Assembly: GCA_012516125.1 (NCBI GenBank) | Contig: JAAYXB010000026.1 | Location: forward strand, 1 to 33,572 | Source: Bacillota bacterium | GTDB taxonomy: Bacteria > Bacillota > SHA-98 > UBA4971 | Direction of reading: 5' to 3' | Length of the DNA stretch: 33,572 bases | Shown: piece after piece, positions 21,777 through 32,333 of the stretch | Layout: the number at the start of each line of letters is the position of its first letter | Numbering within the stretch: position 1 is the stretch's first letter | Notes under the pieces: model-generated | Told to the model about the DNA's origin: nothing | The model's database searches: none | What the model saw: only the letters and a program-made list of their open reading frames with translations | Made by a program: the position numbers and the translations under genes

Positions 21777-22913
21777 CTACTCAAGGTAGTCTTTGAGCTT
21801 CTTGCTCCGGCTAGGATGCCTGAGCTTCCGGAGCGCCTTGGCCTCAATCTGCCGGATCCTCTCGCGGGTGACACCAAACACCTGGCCGACCTCCTCAAGG
21901 GTGCGCGACCGGCCGTCATCAAGGCCGAAGCGCAATCGGAGCACCTTTTCCTCTCTCGGAGAAAGCGTGTTAAGAACGTCCTCGAGTTGCTCCTTGAGGA
22001 GATGGAAGGACACCGCATCCGCAGGAGCCATTACGTCCTCATCCTCGATGAAATCCCCAAGATGGCTATCCTCTTCTTCCCCAATAGGTGTCTCAAGGGA
22101 CACAGGCTCCTGCGCAACCTTCATGATCTCTCTGACCTTGTCCTCGCTCATGTCCATGGCCCTGGCCGTTTCTTCTATGGTGGGCTCCCGGCCATACTCC
22201 TGCACAAGCTGCCTTTGCACTCGCACGAGCTTGTTGATGGTTTCAACCATGTGGACGGGGATCCGTATGGTCCTCGCCTGGTCGGCGATGGCCCGAGTTA
22301 TCGCCTGCCGGATCCACCAGGTTGCGTAGGTGCTGAACTTGTACCCCTTCCGGTAGTCGAACTTCTCGACCGCCTTCAGAAGGCCAAGGTTCCCCTCCTG
22401 TATGAGGTCGAGGAAGAGCATGCCGCGACCGACGTAACGCTTGGCGATGCTGACCACGAGCCGGAGGTTTGCCTCGGCGAGCCTGCGCTTGGCCTGTTCG
22501 TCGCCCTTCTCGATCCGCTTTGCAAGCTCGACCTCCTCCTCGGCAGTGAGAAGCGGGACTCTCCCGATCTCCTTAAGGTACATCCTGACCGGGTCGTCCA
22601 CGCTGATGCCTTCAGGGAGGGAAAGATCCAGGTCCACGTCCTCGTGGACGGCCGCGTCCCCGTCCGGCCCATCAGGTCCCTCCGGGACCACGGCTTCCTC
22701 GGGCACATCCCCCGCCTCTCCATCTCCCGGCTCAGGCACGACGTCTATGCCCATCTGACCCAGGGCCTCGTATATGTCGTCTATTTGTTCGGGGGACAGC
22801 TCCACATTCTGAAGCGCGTCCATTATTTCCCTGTACGTCAGTGTGCCCTTTCTCTTGCCATGTTCGATAAGCTCCTTCAACTCGGGCACGTCAGGCTGCC
22901 CAGGCTTCGTCAT
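21777..22913 (-). CDS. rpoD: RNA polymerase primary sigma factor (SigA/RpoD)
   Basis: 378 residues from ATG 22911-22913, chosen because AAAGGAGG lies 7 bases upstream; the frame is open further but that part has no site. Region 1.1 is short (about 1-55), followed by an acidic linker (57-100). Region 1.2 begins at [12 protein letters not shown] (106-117). Regions 2.1-2.4 contain [35 protein letters not shown] and [15 protein letters not shown]. Region 3 runs from about 215. Region 4 ends with [23 protein letters not shown] (339-361), the -35 reader. Near-consensus promoters elsewhere in the window fit this factor. It follows dnaG by 114 bases on the same strand, the usual order in Bacillota. 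Confidence 0.97.
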   Translation of the reverse strand: MTKPGQPDVPELKELIEHGKRKGTLTYREIMDALQNVELSPEQIDDIYEALGQMGIDVVPEPGDGEAGDVPEEAVVPEGPDGPDGDAAVHEDVDLDLSLPEGISVDDPVRMYLKEIGRVPLLTAEEEVELAKRIEKGDEQAKRRLAEANLRLVVSIAKRYVGRGMLFLDLIQEGNLGLLKAVEKFDYRKGYKFSTYATWWIRQAITRAIADQARTIRIPVHMVETINKLVRVQRQLVQEYGREPTIEETARAMDMSEDKVREIMKVAQEPVSLETPIGEEEDSHLGDFIEDEDVMAPADAVSFHLLKEQLEDVLNTLSPREEKVLRLRFGLDDGRSRTLEEVGQVFGVTRERIRQIEAKALRKLRHPSRSKKLKDYLE

Positions 22914-23027
22914 CGTCATCCCTCCTTTCGGTCCCCAGCCGCCGGATACGCCGCCGGTCATGCCAGTTGAATCTCGCTCGCGCGCGCTCACAGCTGCGCG
23001 CATCTCGAGGGACCGGGCTCGCAACGC

Positions 23028-24956
23028 TCACCTGGTTCCCGAAAACGGCTGAAACTCTCTTGAGAGCCTCGCCCTGAGGCTCCAGAGCTCTGCCAGCAAG
23101 TCTCTCGATCTCTCCATCTCTCCCGTGTTGCCAAGGGACGCAAGCTCCTGTTCGATCTCGCGGATCCTCTCCCTCAGGCCATGTTCCCGCAAGACACCGA
23201 GGCAATCTCGGGCGGCCTTCACCGGATCACCCTGCCCCTCGCCGGCCTGTCCGAGAAATACGCCAGCGGCGTACCGGCGAGTCTCCTCGTCGTCAAGCGC
23301 TCCTATCACCTTGGAAGGCTCCGCGGCAGGGCCTTCCTCGCCCTCCGTGCCGGCATCCGCGGTCTGCTCCGCCATGGCTCGTGCTATCTCCCGGTGCCTG
23401 GGATCATGGAAGCCGTCGGGCCCGACCTCCGAGAGGACGGTCGTCTGCACTTCTCTGCTCTCGGCCATGAGCCTGAGAAGTATCTTCTCTGCTTCCAGAA
23501 CTTTCATCATCTCGCCTGATCTGGCAATATCATCCTCTGACTTAGTATGCCTGCTTCCGGCGTTTCTATCCCCGGGCGCCCCGGGCGCCCCCAGACGTGC
23601 CGGCGCCCTGGGCCGCCCGCCTCGCCCGCCCGGCCCGGGTTGCTCTGCGCGGGCGCCTCCCGCACGAACGATCGCTTCGACATCCTTGTTCAGGGCATCC
23701 GGATCTATCTCCAGCTCGGATGCGACCTTACGAGTGTATTCGCTGCGCTCGACAGCGCTCTCTATGGTTGCGAGCACCCTTGCCGCTTCGCGCGCCGCGT
23801 TCACCCTTCCCTCAACTGTGCTGCGGTCGCAGCTCGAAACCGCGAGGTGGAGCTTGTAATCGATGAGAGGTTTCGCATCCGCCAGCACCCGCGCGAGGGC
23901 TTCCGCGCCGCCCCTCCTGACGGTCGCATCTGGATCCTCCCCCGCAGGCAGGCTCGCCACCCTCACGATAAGCCCCGCTCCGGCCAGGATCTCCATGCCC
24001 CGCACCGTTGCCGTCGCACCCGCGGCATCGGCGTCGTACGCGATCACTACACCTGGTGCGTAGCGTCGGAGCGTCCTTGCCTGCTCCTCCGTGAGCGCCG
24101 TGCCCAGCGAAGCAACAACGTGGCCGAATCCATGCTGGTGGGCGGCGATTGCGTCCATGTACCCTTCGACTATAACGGCTGCCGACTCCTTACGTATGCC
24201 GTCCTTTGCGAGGTGCAGCCCGTAAAGGTTCTTCCCCTTCTTGAATAAAGTGGTCTCGGGCGAGTTCAGGTATTTCGGGACAGAGTCGTCGAGGACCCGT
24301 CCCCCGAACCCTATCACTCTTCCCGAAGAATCGCATATCGGGAACATCAGCCTTGCTCTGAACCTGTCGTAGCAACTCCCGGGGTCCTTCCCCGGGATAA
24401 CGAGCCCGGCCTCGAGAAGAACTTCCTTCGGAATCTTGTTCTTGGTGAGGGCCTTCAGGAGGGCGTCCCAGGATGGCAGGGCGTACCCAAGCCTGAACTT
24501 CCCGACGATCTCGTCTACGAGACCGCGCCGCTTCAGGTAGGCCCGGGCGTTCTCGGCTTCCGGACTTTCCGCAAGCACGCGCTGGAAGTACTCGCACGCA
24601 GCCTCGTTTGCCTCATATAGGGCTCTCAGCCTTTCTCGCGCTTCCCGCGTTTCCTGCGACCCTTCCTCGATAGCGATGCCGGCCCTATCAGCAAGGATCC
24701 TCACCGCCTCGGCGAAGCCCACGTTCTCCGCCTTCATGACGAAACTGAAGACATCACCGCCCGCGCCGCACCCGAAACAGTGAAAAAGCTGCTTCTCGGG
24801 GGACACCACGAACGAAGGCGTCTTTTCCGTGTGGAACGGGCACAGACCCTTGTAGGTTCTACCGGCCTGCTTCAGCGCAACGTACCCGGATATCACCTCG
24901 ACGATGTCGCTCTTTGCGCGGACCTCGCTGAGAACGTCTTCACTATAGCCGCGCAT
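23028..24956 (-). CDS. dnaG: DNA primase DnaG
   Basis: 642 residues from ATG 24954-24956 with GAGGAGA upstream. The CHC2 zinc finger has C39, H42, C60 and C63 (GLCPFHTEKTPSF and FHCFGCG). The catalytic TOPRIM domain has E264 in V-I-V-E-G-Y-M-D and the D-A-D pair at 308-310. The C-terminal helicase-binding part starts at about 480. Between the core and the C-terminal part is an unusual Gly/Pro/Arg-rich linker (432-476) with little apparent structure. It makes RNA primers for replication. It is upstream of rpoD, as in the classical macromolecular-synthesis operon. Confidence 0.96.
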   Translation of the reverse strand: MRGYSEDVLSEVRAKSDIVEVISGYVALKQAGRTYKGLCPFHTEKTPSFVVSPEKQLFHCFGCGAGGDVFSFVMKAENVGFAEAVRILADRAGIAIEEGSQETREARERLRALYEANEAACEYFQRVLAESPEAENARAYLKRRGLVDEIVGKFRLGYALPSWDALLKALTKNKIPKEVLLEAGLVIPGKDPGSCYDRFRARLMFPICDSSGRVIGFGGRVLDDSVPKYLNSPETTLFKKGKNLYGLHLAKDGIRKESAAVIVEGYMDAIAAHQHGFGHVVASLGTALTEEQARTLRRYAPGVVIAYDADAAGATATVRGMEILAGAGLIVRVASLPAGEDPDATVRRGGAEALARVLADAKPLIDYKLHLAVSSCDRSTVEGRVNAAREAARVLATIESAVERSEYTRKVASELEIDPDALNKDVEAIVRAGGARAEQPGPGGRGGRPRAPARLGAPGAPGDRNAGSRHTKSEDDIARSGEMMKVLEAEKILLRLMAESREVQTTVLSEVGPDGFHDPRHREIARAMAEQTADAGTEGEEGPAAEPSKVIGALDDEETRRYAAGVFLGQAGEGQGDPVKAARDCLGVLREHGLRERIREIEQELASLGNTGEMERSRDLLAELWSLRARLSREFQPFSGTR

Positions 24957-25240
24957 TGCGCCAGTTCTCCTCGTCACACCACAAGTCAACGAGACGGGTT
25001 CGTTGTAGTTCCTCTTTCGCCACTACGGGCGTTTTTCCTCTTTTGCCAGGCCGCCCCGCCCAAAGAAAGCCACCTTCCTCTGGGCCGGGCATGCCGGTGC
25101 CGACGATGTCCCGATACGGCCTTGAACTGCACAAAAACCGGCGTAGAGGATTCGACGGATCTTGCCAAAATCCTCCCTCATGCTCAAGATTTCGCACCTC
25201 GGCCGCATCGTCGACCGGAGCACGTGTTCGCATATTCCAT

Positions 25241-25249
25241 AGTATATCA
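25241..25249 (-). promoter_or_regulatory. Possible extended -10 promoter for dnaG-rpoD
   Basis: On the minus strand TGATATACT (25241-25249) is an extended -10 element (TGn-TATACT). No good -35 lies 16-18 bases upstream. The AGTATAT unit is repeated at 25260, and AGTAT-atc-ATACT is a small inverted repeat over the -10, so it may be regulated. It would give a leader of almost 280 bases before dnaG. Confidence 0.4.
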
Positions 25250-25350
25250 TACTTGAAGCAGTATATGCCCGAAAATTCACTCGCGTGCGACAAACTGCTC
25301 TACCAGCCGCTGGCAGGCCCAGCGCACCTGGTCTTACCCCAGGACTGCCG

Positions 25351-25388
25351 GTGCCCCCGCGAGCGCCTCAAGGCGCTCGCGGGGGCAC
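25351..25388 (-). terminator. 17-bp perfect hairpin downstream of ppdK
   Basis: GTGCCCCCGCGAGCGCC (25351-25367) and GGCGCTCGCGGGGGCAC (25372-25388) pair without mismatch around TCAA. It is 260 bases past the ppdK stop codon. There is no T run on either side, so it is an atypical terminator, an mRNA barrier or a structured repeat. Confidence 0.55.
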
Positions 25389-25649
25389 CTTCCCGTCGTT
25401 CCGCGTCATCTTTGAGTTCGCCCGCCTGCGCAGCCTCCGCGACGCACAGGCCACGCTCGGCTTCGGGGGCTCTCCGGCGCGTGCCCGCGGTCGGCCTCCG
25501 CTGCCCGCTCCACTGCCCGGCCCAAGCAGCCCACGTTGCCTCCGCAAGGACCAAGCGGCCTCCGGGCGGCCCGCATGAGGTCCGCATGGACACGGACGCG
25601 GGCCGGCCCTTCCGCGGCCCACGGCCTGCCCCCCGCAAAACACTCCCTG

Positions 25650-28352
25650 TTACGCTGTGGTGTACTCCTCCACGCGACCCGCCTTGCTCTTCGCCTTTCG
25701 CGGGTTCCTTATCTCGGCCTGGGCCGCTGCCAGCCTCGCGATGGGCACCCGGAACGGGGAGCAGCTCACGTAGTCGAGGCCTGCGTCGTGGCAGAACTCG
25801 ACAGACGAGGGATCTCCGCCGTGCTCTCCGCATATGCCCACTTCGAGTTCGGGCCTCGTGCGCCTGCCGCGCTCCACGGCGATCTTGATGAGTTGGCCGA
25901 CGCCCTTCCGGTCGAGCACCTCGAACGGGTTGTGCTCCAGGATGTTGTGCTCGAGGTAATACGGCAGGAACTTGCCCTCGGCGTCGTCGCGCGAGAAGCC
26001 GAACGTCGTCTGCGTGAGGTCGTTGGTGCCGAAGGAGAAGAACTGGGCTTCCTTCGCGATCTCGTCAGCCGTAAGAGCCGCCCTGGGAAGCTCGATCATC
26101 GTGCCGACCATGTACTCGAGCTTCACGCCATATTTCTCCATGGTTTCCTTCGCGACCCGATCCACCACCTCGCGGGCTATCTCGATCTCCCTGACGTGCC
26201 CGACCACCGGGATCATGACCTCCGGGAAGACCTTGTACCCTTCCTTCGTCAGCTCGCAGGCGGCCTCGAATATGGCCCTCGCCTGCATCTCATTGATCTC
26301 GGGGTAGGTTATGCCGAGCCTGCATCCCCTGTGGCCGAGCATGGGGTTGAGCTCGCGGAGCTTGTCGACGCGCGCCAGGAGCGCCTCCTTCTTCTTGAGC
26401 TCCTCCGGGTCCGCCCCCTGAAGCCTCATCTTCGTGACCTCTACCAGTAGCTCCTCGTGGCTCGGAAGGAACTCATGGAGCGGCGGGTCGAGGAGCCTGA
26501 TGATCACAGGGTACCCGGCCATGGCCTTGAGGATTCCACGGAAGTCCTCCACCTGGAACGGCAGCAGCTTGTCGAGGGCCGCGCGCCGCGCCTCCGTGGT
26601 CTCTGCCAGGATCATCTCCTGCACCACCGGCACCCGTTCCTCGCCGAAGAACATGTGCTCGGTCCGGCAGAGGCCGATGCCCTTGGCCCCGAACTTGAGC
26701 GCCGTCTCGGCATCATGAGGCGTGTCGGCATTTGCCCGTACTCCGAGGGCCTTGATCTCGTCAGCCCACTCCATGAGCGTCGCGAAATCCCCGCCGATGG
26801 TGGGGTCCACTAGCGGCGCCTCGCCCAGGATGACCCTTCCATTGGTCCCATCCAGGGTTATGATGTCGCCTTCTTTCACCACCACATCGCCTACGCGGAA
26901 AAGCTTCTCCGCCTCGAAGACGGTGATGGCCTCGCACCCGGTGACGGCAGGCGTGCCCATGCCACGCGCCACAACCGCAGCATGGCTGGTCTTACCGCCC
27001 CTGCTCGTCAGGATGCCCTGGGACGCCGCCATGCCGTGGATGTCGTCCGGCGAGGTCTCCTTTCTGACGAGGATGACCTTCTCTCCCGCCGCACCGCGCG
27101 TCGCGGCGTCGTCAGCGGTGAACACCACAGCGCCGAGCGCAGCGCCAGGGGAAGCCGCGACGCCCGTCGCAATGACCTGCACCTTGGCCTTGGGGTCGAT
27201 CATCTTGTGCAGGAGCGTGTCAAGCTGCGCAGGCTCCACGCGCATGATGGCCTCCTCTTTCGTTATGAGGCCCTCCTTGACCATATCCACGGCGATCTTG
27301 ACAGCGGCCGCGGCGGTGCGCTTTCCTGCGCGCGTCTGCAGCATGAAGAGCTTGCCTTCCTGGATGGTGAACTCCACATCCTGCATATCGCGGTAGTGCC
27401 GCTCCAGCTTGTCGAAGATCTCGGTGAGCTGCTTGTAAACCTCCGGCATTTCTTTCTCAAGCTCAGCGATGGGTTTTGGGGTCCTTATGCCGGCTACGAC
27501 GTCCTCGCCCTGCGCGTTCTTCAGGTACTCGCCATAGTACTTCTTCTCCCCGGTGGCGGGGTCCCGGGTGAACGCAACGCCCGTTCCGGAGTTCTCGCCC
27601 ATGTTTCCGAACACCATCGCCTGGACGTTGACGGCGGTGCCCCAGTCGCCTGGTATGTTGTGGATCTTGCGGTAGGTTATGGCGCGTGGGTTGTTCCAGG
27701 AACCGAAGACGGCGTCACGCGCCATCTCGAGCTGCTTCATGGGGTCATCGGGGAAGTCGATCCCCTTCTTCGCCCGGATCCGCGCCTTGAAGGCCTTCAC
27801 GACGTCCTTGAGCGCCGCCGCGTCGAGTTCGGTGTCGAGGTGCACCCCCAGTTCCTTCTTCTTTGCCTCGAGGATCTCCTCGAAGTCGTCATGGGACACG
27901 CCCAGGACCACGTTGCCGAACATCTGGACGAACCTGCGGTAAGCATCGTACGCGAAGCGCTCGTTGCCTGTAAGCTTGATGAGGCCTTTCACCGTCTCAT
28001 CGTTGAGGCCCAGGTTGAGCACGGTGTCCATCATGCCGGGCATGGACACCCTGGCGCCCGACCTCACCGACACGAGCAAGGGCCGTTCGGGGTTTCCGAA
28101 CTTGAGACCCATCGCGTCTTCGAGTTTCCTGAGGTTCTCCTCGACCTGCTCGGCAAGCTCAGGCGGGTATTGCCGGTCTTTCTCATAGTAGAAGGAGCAC
28201 ACCTCGGTGGTGATGGTGAACCCAGGCGGGACAGGTATCCCCAGGTTCGTCATCTCGGCTATGTTTGCGCCCTTCCCTCCGAGAAGGTTTCTCATCTCCT
28301 TGCCGCCTTCAGCCTTGCCCTTGCCGAAGAAGTAGACGTACTTTTTGGCCAT
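25650..28352 (-). CDS. ppdK: Pyruvate, phosphate dikinase
   Basis: 900 residues from ATG 28350-28352 with AAGGAGG 11 bases upstream; family length is about 870-890. It interconverts pyruvate, ATP and phosphate with phosphoenolpyruvate, AMP and pyrophosphate. The N-terminal nucleotide-binding domain begins with K-Y-V-Y-F-F-G-K-G. The swivelling domain has the phosphorylated H457 in G-G-K-T-S-H-A, with the regulatory threonine T455 beside it. The PEP/pyruvate barrel ends with C841 in I-C-G-E-H-G-G-D-P. All key residues are present. The PPDK regulatory protein gene (YqfL family), often next to it in this neighbourhood, is not in the window. It follows glyS by 136 bases. Confidence 0.96.
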   Translation of the reverse strand: MAKKYVYFFGKGKAEGGKEMRNLLGGKGANIAEMTNLGIPVPPGFTITTEVCSFYYEKDRQYPPELAEQVEENLRKLEDAMGLKFGNPERPLLVSVRSGARVSMPGMMDTVLNLGLNDETVKGLIKLTGNERFAYDAYRRFVQMFGNVVLGVSHDDFEEILEAKKKELGVHLDTELDAAALKDVVKAFKARIRAKKGIDFPDDPMKQLEMARDAVFGSWNNPRAITYRKIHNIPGDWGTAVNVQAMVFGNMGENSGTGVAFTRDPATGEKKYYGEYLKNAQGEDVVAGIRTPKPIAELEKEMPEVYKQLTEIFDKLERHYRDMQDVEFTIQEGKLFMLQTRAGKRTAAAAVKIAVDMVKEGLITKEEAIMRVEPAQLDTLLHKMIDPKAKVQVIATGVAASPGAALGAVVFTADDAATRGAAGEKVILVRKETSPDDIHGMAASQGILTSRGGKTSHAAVVARGMGTPAVTGCEAITVFEAEKLFRVGDVVVKEGDIITLDGTNGRVILGEAPLVDPTIGGDFATLMEWADEIKALGVRANADTPHDAETALKFGAKGIGLCRTEHMFFGEERVPVVQEMILAETTEARRAALDKLLPFQVEDFRGILKAMAGYPVIIRLLDPPLHEFLPSHEELLVEVTKMRLQGADPEELKKKEALLARVDKLRELNPMLGHRGCRLGITYPEINEMQARAIFEAACELTKEGYKVFPEVMIPVVGHVREIEIAREVVDRVAKETMEKYGVKLEYMVGTMIELPRAALTADEIAKEAQFFSFGTNDLTQTTFGFSRDDAEGKFLPYYLEHNILEHNPFEVLDRKGVGQLIKIAVERGRRTRPELEVGICGEHGGDPSSVEFCHDAGLDYVSCSPFRVPIARLAAAQAEIRNPRKAKSKAGRVEEYTTA

Positions 28353-28488
28353 GAATGGTTCAACCTCCTTCGTTCCTGACCTTCGGTCGTGTACTGTGGC
28401 ACGAGCGCCGCCCTCCCCCTCGTCTCCCGCCAGGACTCGCGCGGCGGGCGGGCCCGCGGATCGCATGATGTCGCGTAGTCCTGTATCT

Positions 28489-30603
28489 TCAGGTCGCCTC
28501 AGCCTGGACGACCCTGGAAAGGTCCGCTATCCCCCGGGAAAGCCCCGCTACGCGCGCGAGGAGCGCCAGCCTGTTGCGCCTTCGTGGCTCGTCCTCCGCC
28601 ATCACGAGGACATCGCGGAAGAACACATCGATAGGGTCAGCCAGCGCTGCCATGGCCGCAAGAGCACCGGGGTAATCCCTCCTCTTCACCATGGCCGCGA
28701 CCTTGTCCTGGGCGTCCGTGTACGCCGCGAAAAGCGCCTTTTCCGCGGGCTCATCCAGAAGGGACTCGTCCACCTCGCCGCGGTCCTCCGTCCCTGCGAT
28801 TCGAGACGCGCGGGTATAGCCTGTGACAGCCCGCCAGAACTCCTCGGTGCCGCTTGCGGACGCGAGGGCCTCAGCCCGCAGAAGGGCATCGGGGACGTCG
28901 TCGAAGCCCGCTCCGAGTGCCGCGTCAACAAGGTCGTAGCGTATACCCCGGTCGATGAAGGTTGCCCGCAGGCGCTGTCGCACGAAATCCAGGATGGCCT
29001 CGCTCACCTCCTCCGGCGGGAGCTTAAGCGCGCCGGCCTTCTCAAACAGCGACGCGGACCGGAACGCAAGCCACGAGAGCGGAACGCTCACTTTGCGTTC
29101 TAGTAGGATGCTCACAATGCCCGCGATCTGCCGCCTCAGGGCGTAAGGGTCCTCAGAGCCCGACGGCTGGATGCCGATGCCGAAGAATCCGGCAACCGTG
29201 TCCATCTTGTCTGCAAGCGCAAGCGCGATCCCGGCCCGGCTCTCTGGGAGCCTGTCCCCGGCGAACCTGGGCAGGTAATGCTCGAATATCGCATGCGCCA
29301 CGTCACCGGCCTCTCCCGAAAGCCGCGCGTACTCGGAGCCCATGACGCCCTGTAGCTCAGGAAACTCCTTCACCATGTGCGTCACGAGGTCGGCCTTGCA
29401 CAGCCTCGCCGCCCTCTTCACCACCGCGCGGACGGCATCGGGAATGTCGAGCTTGCCGGCGATATCGACTGCAAGCTCCTCGATACGGCGGGTCTTGTCG
29501 AGCATGGTGCCGAGCTGCTCATGGAAGATTATGCCTGTCAGGCCCTCAATGTATCTGTCCAGCGGGACCTTCGTATCCTCCTCATAGAAAAACCTGGCAT
29601 CCTGTAGCCGCGCCGCGAGGACCCGCTCGTTGCCTCTGCGCACCGCGTCCAGGTGCGATGAAAGGCCATCGCGAATAGCCACGAACGCAGGCATGAGCCG
29701 GCCTGCCTCGTCCTCGACAGGGAAGTAACGCTGGTGGTCGCGCATTGGGGTGACGATGACCTCCCTGGGCAAGCGGAGAAGGTCGGGGTCAAAGCGGCCC
29801 ACGAGTGGAACAGGGTGCTCGGCGAGGAACGTCAGCTCCTCGAGTAGACTCGCGTCCTCAACGATCCTCCCGCCGACGGCCTTCGCCGCCTCGGCAGCGC
29901 CCCGGGAAATGGCCTCCCGCCGCTCCCGCTGGTCCACCACGCAGTATGCTGCCCTGAGAGCCTCGATGTAGTCTTCTGCTTTCGTCACTTCGAGCATGCC
30001 TTTCGTGAGGAACCTGTGGCCGGAGGAGAGCCTGTTGGATCTAATACCGTCCACCTCGAAGGGGACCACCTCGTCCCCGAAGAGCGCCAGTATCCACCGG
30101 ATCGGGCGGGCGAACCGGAACTCCCGGTCCCCCCACCTCATGGACTTCGGAAAGCTCATGCCTGTTATGAGCCGCAGGAACGCCGAGCCAAGCGCCTCCT
30201 TCGCCGGCCGCCCGGGCTCCTGCGACACAGCGTACACGAACCTGCCCTTCGGCTCCTCCCTCGTCACGAGATCTTCCACACGCACGCCCCGCGACCGCGC
30301 GAACCCTTCGGCCGCACGGGTCGGATTCCCAGCTGCATCGAAAGCTACGCTGTACGCGGGACCCCTGACCTCGCGCACAAGCGGCGGCCCAACCGGCGCC
30401 ACGCCCTCGACGTACAGCACGAGCCTCCTGGGCGTGCCAAGCGCCTTTGCGGCCCTGTAGGCCACGCGTTCCTCCGAAAGAAGCCTCGCCCCTTCGCGCC
30501 CGATATGCTCAAGAGCTCCGGGCAGGAACCTTGCTGGAATCTCCTCCGCGCCTATCTCCAGCACGGCATCCCTGGAGTCGCAAGCGCGAGCCGTCTCATC
30601 CAC
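28489..30603 (-). CDS. glyS: Glycyl-tRNA synthetase beta subunit
   Basis: 704 residues from GTG 30601-30603, which has GGAGGGGG 8 bases upstream and overlaps the glyQ stop by 8 bases; the frame is open further upstream but only as a shadow of glyQ. The N-terminal [13 protein letters not shown] is the hallmark start of GlyS. Next come the core with F-P-K-S-M-R-W and F-A-R-P-I-R-W, the HD-like domain, and a C-terminal anticodon-binding DALR-like domain ending [13 protein letters not shown]. It forms an alpha2beta2 enzyme with GlyQ and carries the tRNA-recognition function. Translation is probably coupled to glyQ. Confidence 0.96.
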   Translation of the reverse strand: MDETARACDSRDAVLEIGAEEIPARFLPGALEHIGREGARLLSEERVAYRAAKALGTPRRLVLYVEGVAPVGPPLVREVRGPAYSVAFDAAGNPTRAAEGFARSRGVRVEDLVTREEPKGRFVYAVSQEPGRPAKEALGSAFLRLITGMSFPKSMRWGDREFRFARPIRWILALFGDEVVPFEVDGIRSNRLSSGHRFLTKGMLEVTKAEDYIEALRAAYCVVDQRERREAISRGAAEAAKAVGGRIVEDASLLEELTFLAEHPVPLVGRFDPDLLRLPREVIVTPMRDHQRYFPVEDEAGRLMPAFVAIRDGLSSHLDAVRRGNERVLAARLQDARFFYEEDTKVPLDRYIEGLTGIIFHEQLGTMLDKTRRIEELAVDIAGKLDIPDAVRAVVKRAARLCKADLVTHMVKEFPELQGVMGSEYARLSGEAGDVAHAIFEHYLPRFAGDRLPESRAGIALALADKMDTVAGFFGIGIQPSGSEDPYALRRQIAGIVSILLERKVSVPLSWLAFRSASLFEKAGALKLPPEEVSEAILDFVRQRLRATFIDRGIRYDLVDAALGAGFDDVPDALLRAEALASASGTEEFWRAVTGYTRASRIAGTEDRGEVDESLLDEPAEKALFAAYTDAQDKVAAMVKRRDYPGALAAMAALADPIDVFFRDVLVMAEDEPRRRNRLALLARVAGLSRGIADLSRVVQAEAT

Positions 30604-31543
30604 TCGAAGCACCCCCTCCCTGCGGCTCGGCCTTCTGCCGCTCGGCCTCTGCCTGCTCCGAGCGGACACCGAAGGCCGCCATGAGCGGGAAGCCGAGGCT
30701 CTCGCGCTTCCGGACGTACGCCTCGGCGCACGCCCTGGCAAGCGCCCTCACCCGCGCAATGAAGGCGGTCCGCTCGCTTACCCCGAGGGCGCCCCTGGAG
30801 TCGAGCAGGTTGAAGATGTGAGAGCACTTGAGGACGTAGTCGTAGGCTGGGAGCACCACGCCCGCGTCAAGCCCCCGCTTCGCCTCGGCCTCGTAGGTAT
30901 CGAAAAGGAGGTTGAGGGTGCGCACATCTGCAAGCTCGAACCCGTACTTCGAGTGCTCCACCTCGAACTGGCGCTGGATCTCGCCATAGGTAACATCGGG
31001 CGTCCAGGCGAGGTCGAACACGTTGTCCACATCCTGCAGGTACATGCAGAGCCGCTCGAGGCCGTAGGTGATCTCCGCTGAAACGGGACGAGTGTCGATG
31101 CCGCCGACCTGCTGGAAGTACGTGAACTGCGTGATCTCCATCCCGTCGAGCCAGACCTCCCAGCCCGTCCCCCATGCTCCCAGGGTCGGAGCCTCCCAGT
31201 TGTCTTCGACGAACCTTATGTCGTGCTCAACGGGATCGATCCCAAGCGCATCGGTGAGGCTACCGAGGTATATCTCAACCACATCCTCCGGGGACGGCTT
31301 CAGGATCACCTGGTACTGGTGGTGCAGGAACACGCGGTTCGGGTTCTCGCCGTACCGCGCGTCGGCGGGCCGCCTGGACGGCTGGACGTACGCCACCTTC
31401 CATGGCTCGGGCCCGAGGGCTCGCAGGAATGTGGCTGGCGCCATGGTGCCCGCTCCAACCTCCACATCGTAGGGCTGCTGCAGCACGCACCCCTGGGCCG
31501 ACCAGTACAACTCCAGTCTCCGGATCATGTCCTGGAATGTCAC
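30596..31543 (-). CDS. glyQ: Glycyl-tRNA synthetase alpha subunit
   Basis: 315 residues. Class II aminoacyl-tRNA synthetase catalytic subunit that activates glycine. The start [14 protein letters not shown] is typical of GlyQ, with [21 protein letters not shown] and the final catalytic blocks present (Y-G-L-E-R). The start codon is GTG at 31541-31543, with AGGGGGTGATT just upstream. A Glu/Gln-rich tail of about 20 residues follows the usual end. The gene is 130 bases downstream of the SpoIIM-family gene. The glycine T-box further upstream is the likely control element. Confidence 0.95.
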   Translation of the reverse strand: MTFQDMIRRLELYWSAQGCVLQQPYDVEVGAGTMAPATFLRALGPEPWKVAYVQPSRRPADARYGENPNRVFLHHQYQVILKPSPEDVVEIYLGSLTDALGIDPVEHDIRFVEDNWEAPTLGAWGTGWEVWLDGMEITQFTYFQQVGGIDTRPVSAEITYGLERLCMYLQDVDNVFDLAWTPDVTYGEIQRQFEVEHSKYGFELADVRTLNLLFDTYEAEAKRGLDAGVVLPAYDYVLKCSHIFNLLDSRGALGVSERTAFIARVRALARACAEAYVRKRESLGFPLMAAFGVRSEQAEAERQKAEPQGGGASSG

Positions 31544-31604
31544 ACAATCACCCCCTGCTTCCGTAGGCTTCCGCAGGCTCGCGTTACCGCCGGCGCGGTG
31601 TCAG

Positions 31605-31636
31605 GTTCATGGGTGCCGGCACCGGCAACCCTGAAC
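31605..31636. repeat. Strong inverted repeat between SpoIIM-family gene and glyQ
   Basis: Two 15-base arms (31605-31619 and 31622-31636) pair with two mismatches around a 2-base loop. The segment GCACCGGCAACCC (31619-31631) also occurs in repeat copy A at 1340-1352. There is no T run, so it is not a standard terminator; it may be an mRNA processing structure or a repeat remnant. Confidence 0.5.
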
Positions 31637-31672
31637 ACGCCGCAAGGTTGGCGCGAACACGTGAACTCACGT

Positions 31673-32317
31673 CTAGTGCCAGCGCAGCGCACCTCCCATG
31701 ACCCACTCGACGAGGTGACGCGTCACCGTAACCTCAACGAGCGAGCCTGCCATGAGGAGCGGAACCACGACCACCGCTAGCACGAGCAGTGTGTCGAGGA
31801 TAACCGCCCTGATGCCCCGCCCCTGCTGGCGGCCGCGCTGGTACCCGAGGATGTTGAACCCGAGCCTTATTCCGAGCGTGCCGCCGATGATGTAGCCAGG
31901 TATCTCGAACATCCCATGTGGCAGGATCCCTATGAGGATGAAAGGAACAAGCCCAAACCCCTGCCGCGCCACGTCCCCGGAAACCATCCCCACAAGAAGC
32001 CCGTTCAGGAAAACCATGATCATCGGGAGAACCCCGAACGCCACTCCGCCGGCGACGAGAAGCCCGGCAGCCTTGAGGTTGTTCCAAAAGACCATGCCGG
32101 CCATGCCCGTCACGTGCATCGCGGACATTGCCCGGGCCATGGGTCCGAACTTCTGGTCGAGGAGGAAGAAGAGCCACGAAGAGTCAACCGGGTGACGGCG
32201 GAACGCCGCGTATCCAAAAACCACACCGGTGACGAAAAGGATGCTCGTAAAGAATATGTACCGCCTGCTCGCGCGGAGGATCTTCGGGACCCGCGCTAAA
32301 AGCGCCGGTGCATGCAA
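31673..32317 (-). CDS. SpoIIM family membrane protein
   Basis: About 214 residues from TTG 32315-32317, chosen because GGGAGGGG lies 8 bases upstream; longer frames would begin inside the T-box terminator. Five or so hydrophobic segments. The blocks F-L-N-G-L-L-V-G, L-P-H-G-M-F-E-I-P-G-Y-I-I-G-G and L-G-I-R-L-G match the stage II sporulation protein M / DUF95 family. In Bacillus SpoIIM works with SpoIID and SpoIIP in engulfment, but many DUF95 members in other bacteria have unknown roles. It is the first gene after a glycine T-box, an unexpected position that places it in the glycyl-tRNA synthetase transcript. Confidence 0.85.
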   Translation of the reverse strand: MHAPALLARVPKILRASRRYIFFTSILFVTGVVFGYAAFRRHPVDSSWLFFLLDQKFGPMARAMSAMHVTGMAGMVFWNNLKAAGLLVAGGVAFGVLPMIMVFLNGLLVGMVSGDVARQGFGLVPFILIGILPHGMFEIPGYIIGGTLGIRLGFNILGYQRGRQQGRGIRAVILDTLLVLAVVVVPLLMAGSLVEVTVTRHLVEWVMGGALRWH

Positions 32318-32333
32318 CGCGTTCCCCTCCCAC

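Larger units (their letters stand above)
24957..25649. other. Intergenic region between ppdK and dnaG
   Basis: Nearly 700 bases without a supported gene. It holds a very strong 17-bp hairpin (25351-25388), a possible extended -10 promoter (25241-25249) and GC-rich sequence. Several minus-strand open frames of 50-115 codons exist at 24943-25293. One begins ATGAGGGAGGATTTTGG, but none resembles a known protein. The dGTPase gene found here in some Bacillota is absent. Confidence 0.45.

Noticed and set aside
21660-22970. Long plus-strand open frame of 436 codons
   Set aside because: It is antisense to rpoD; long reverse frames are expected in GC-rich coding DNA, and it has no family resemblance.
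24943-25293. Small open frames upstream of dnaG (50-115 codons)
   Set aside because: Three overlapping frames, none with homology; starts are not well supported, so no gene was called.
25300-25833. Minus-strand open frame of 177 codons next to ppdK
   Set aside because: It is Arg/Gly/Ala-rich, runs over the strong hairpin and into ppdK in another frame, and has no ribosome site or family match.
26982-28379. Plus-strand open frame of 465 codons
   Set aside because: Antisense shadow of ppdK.
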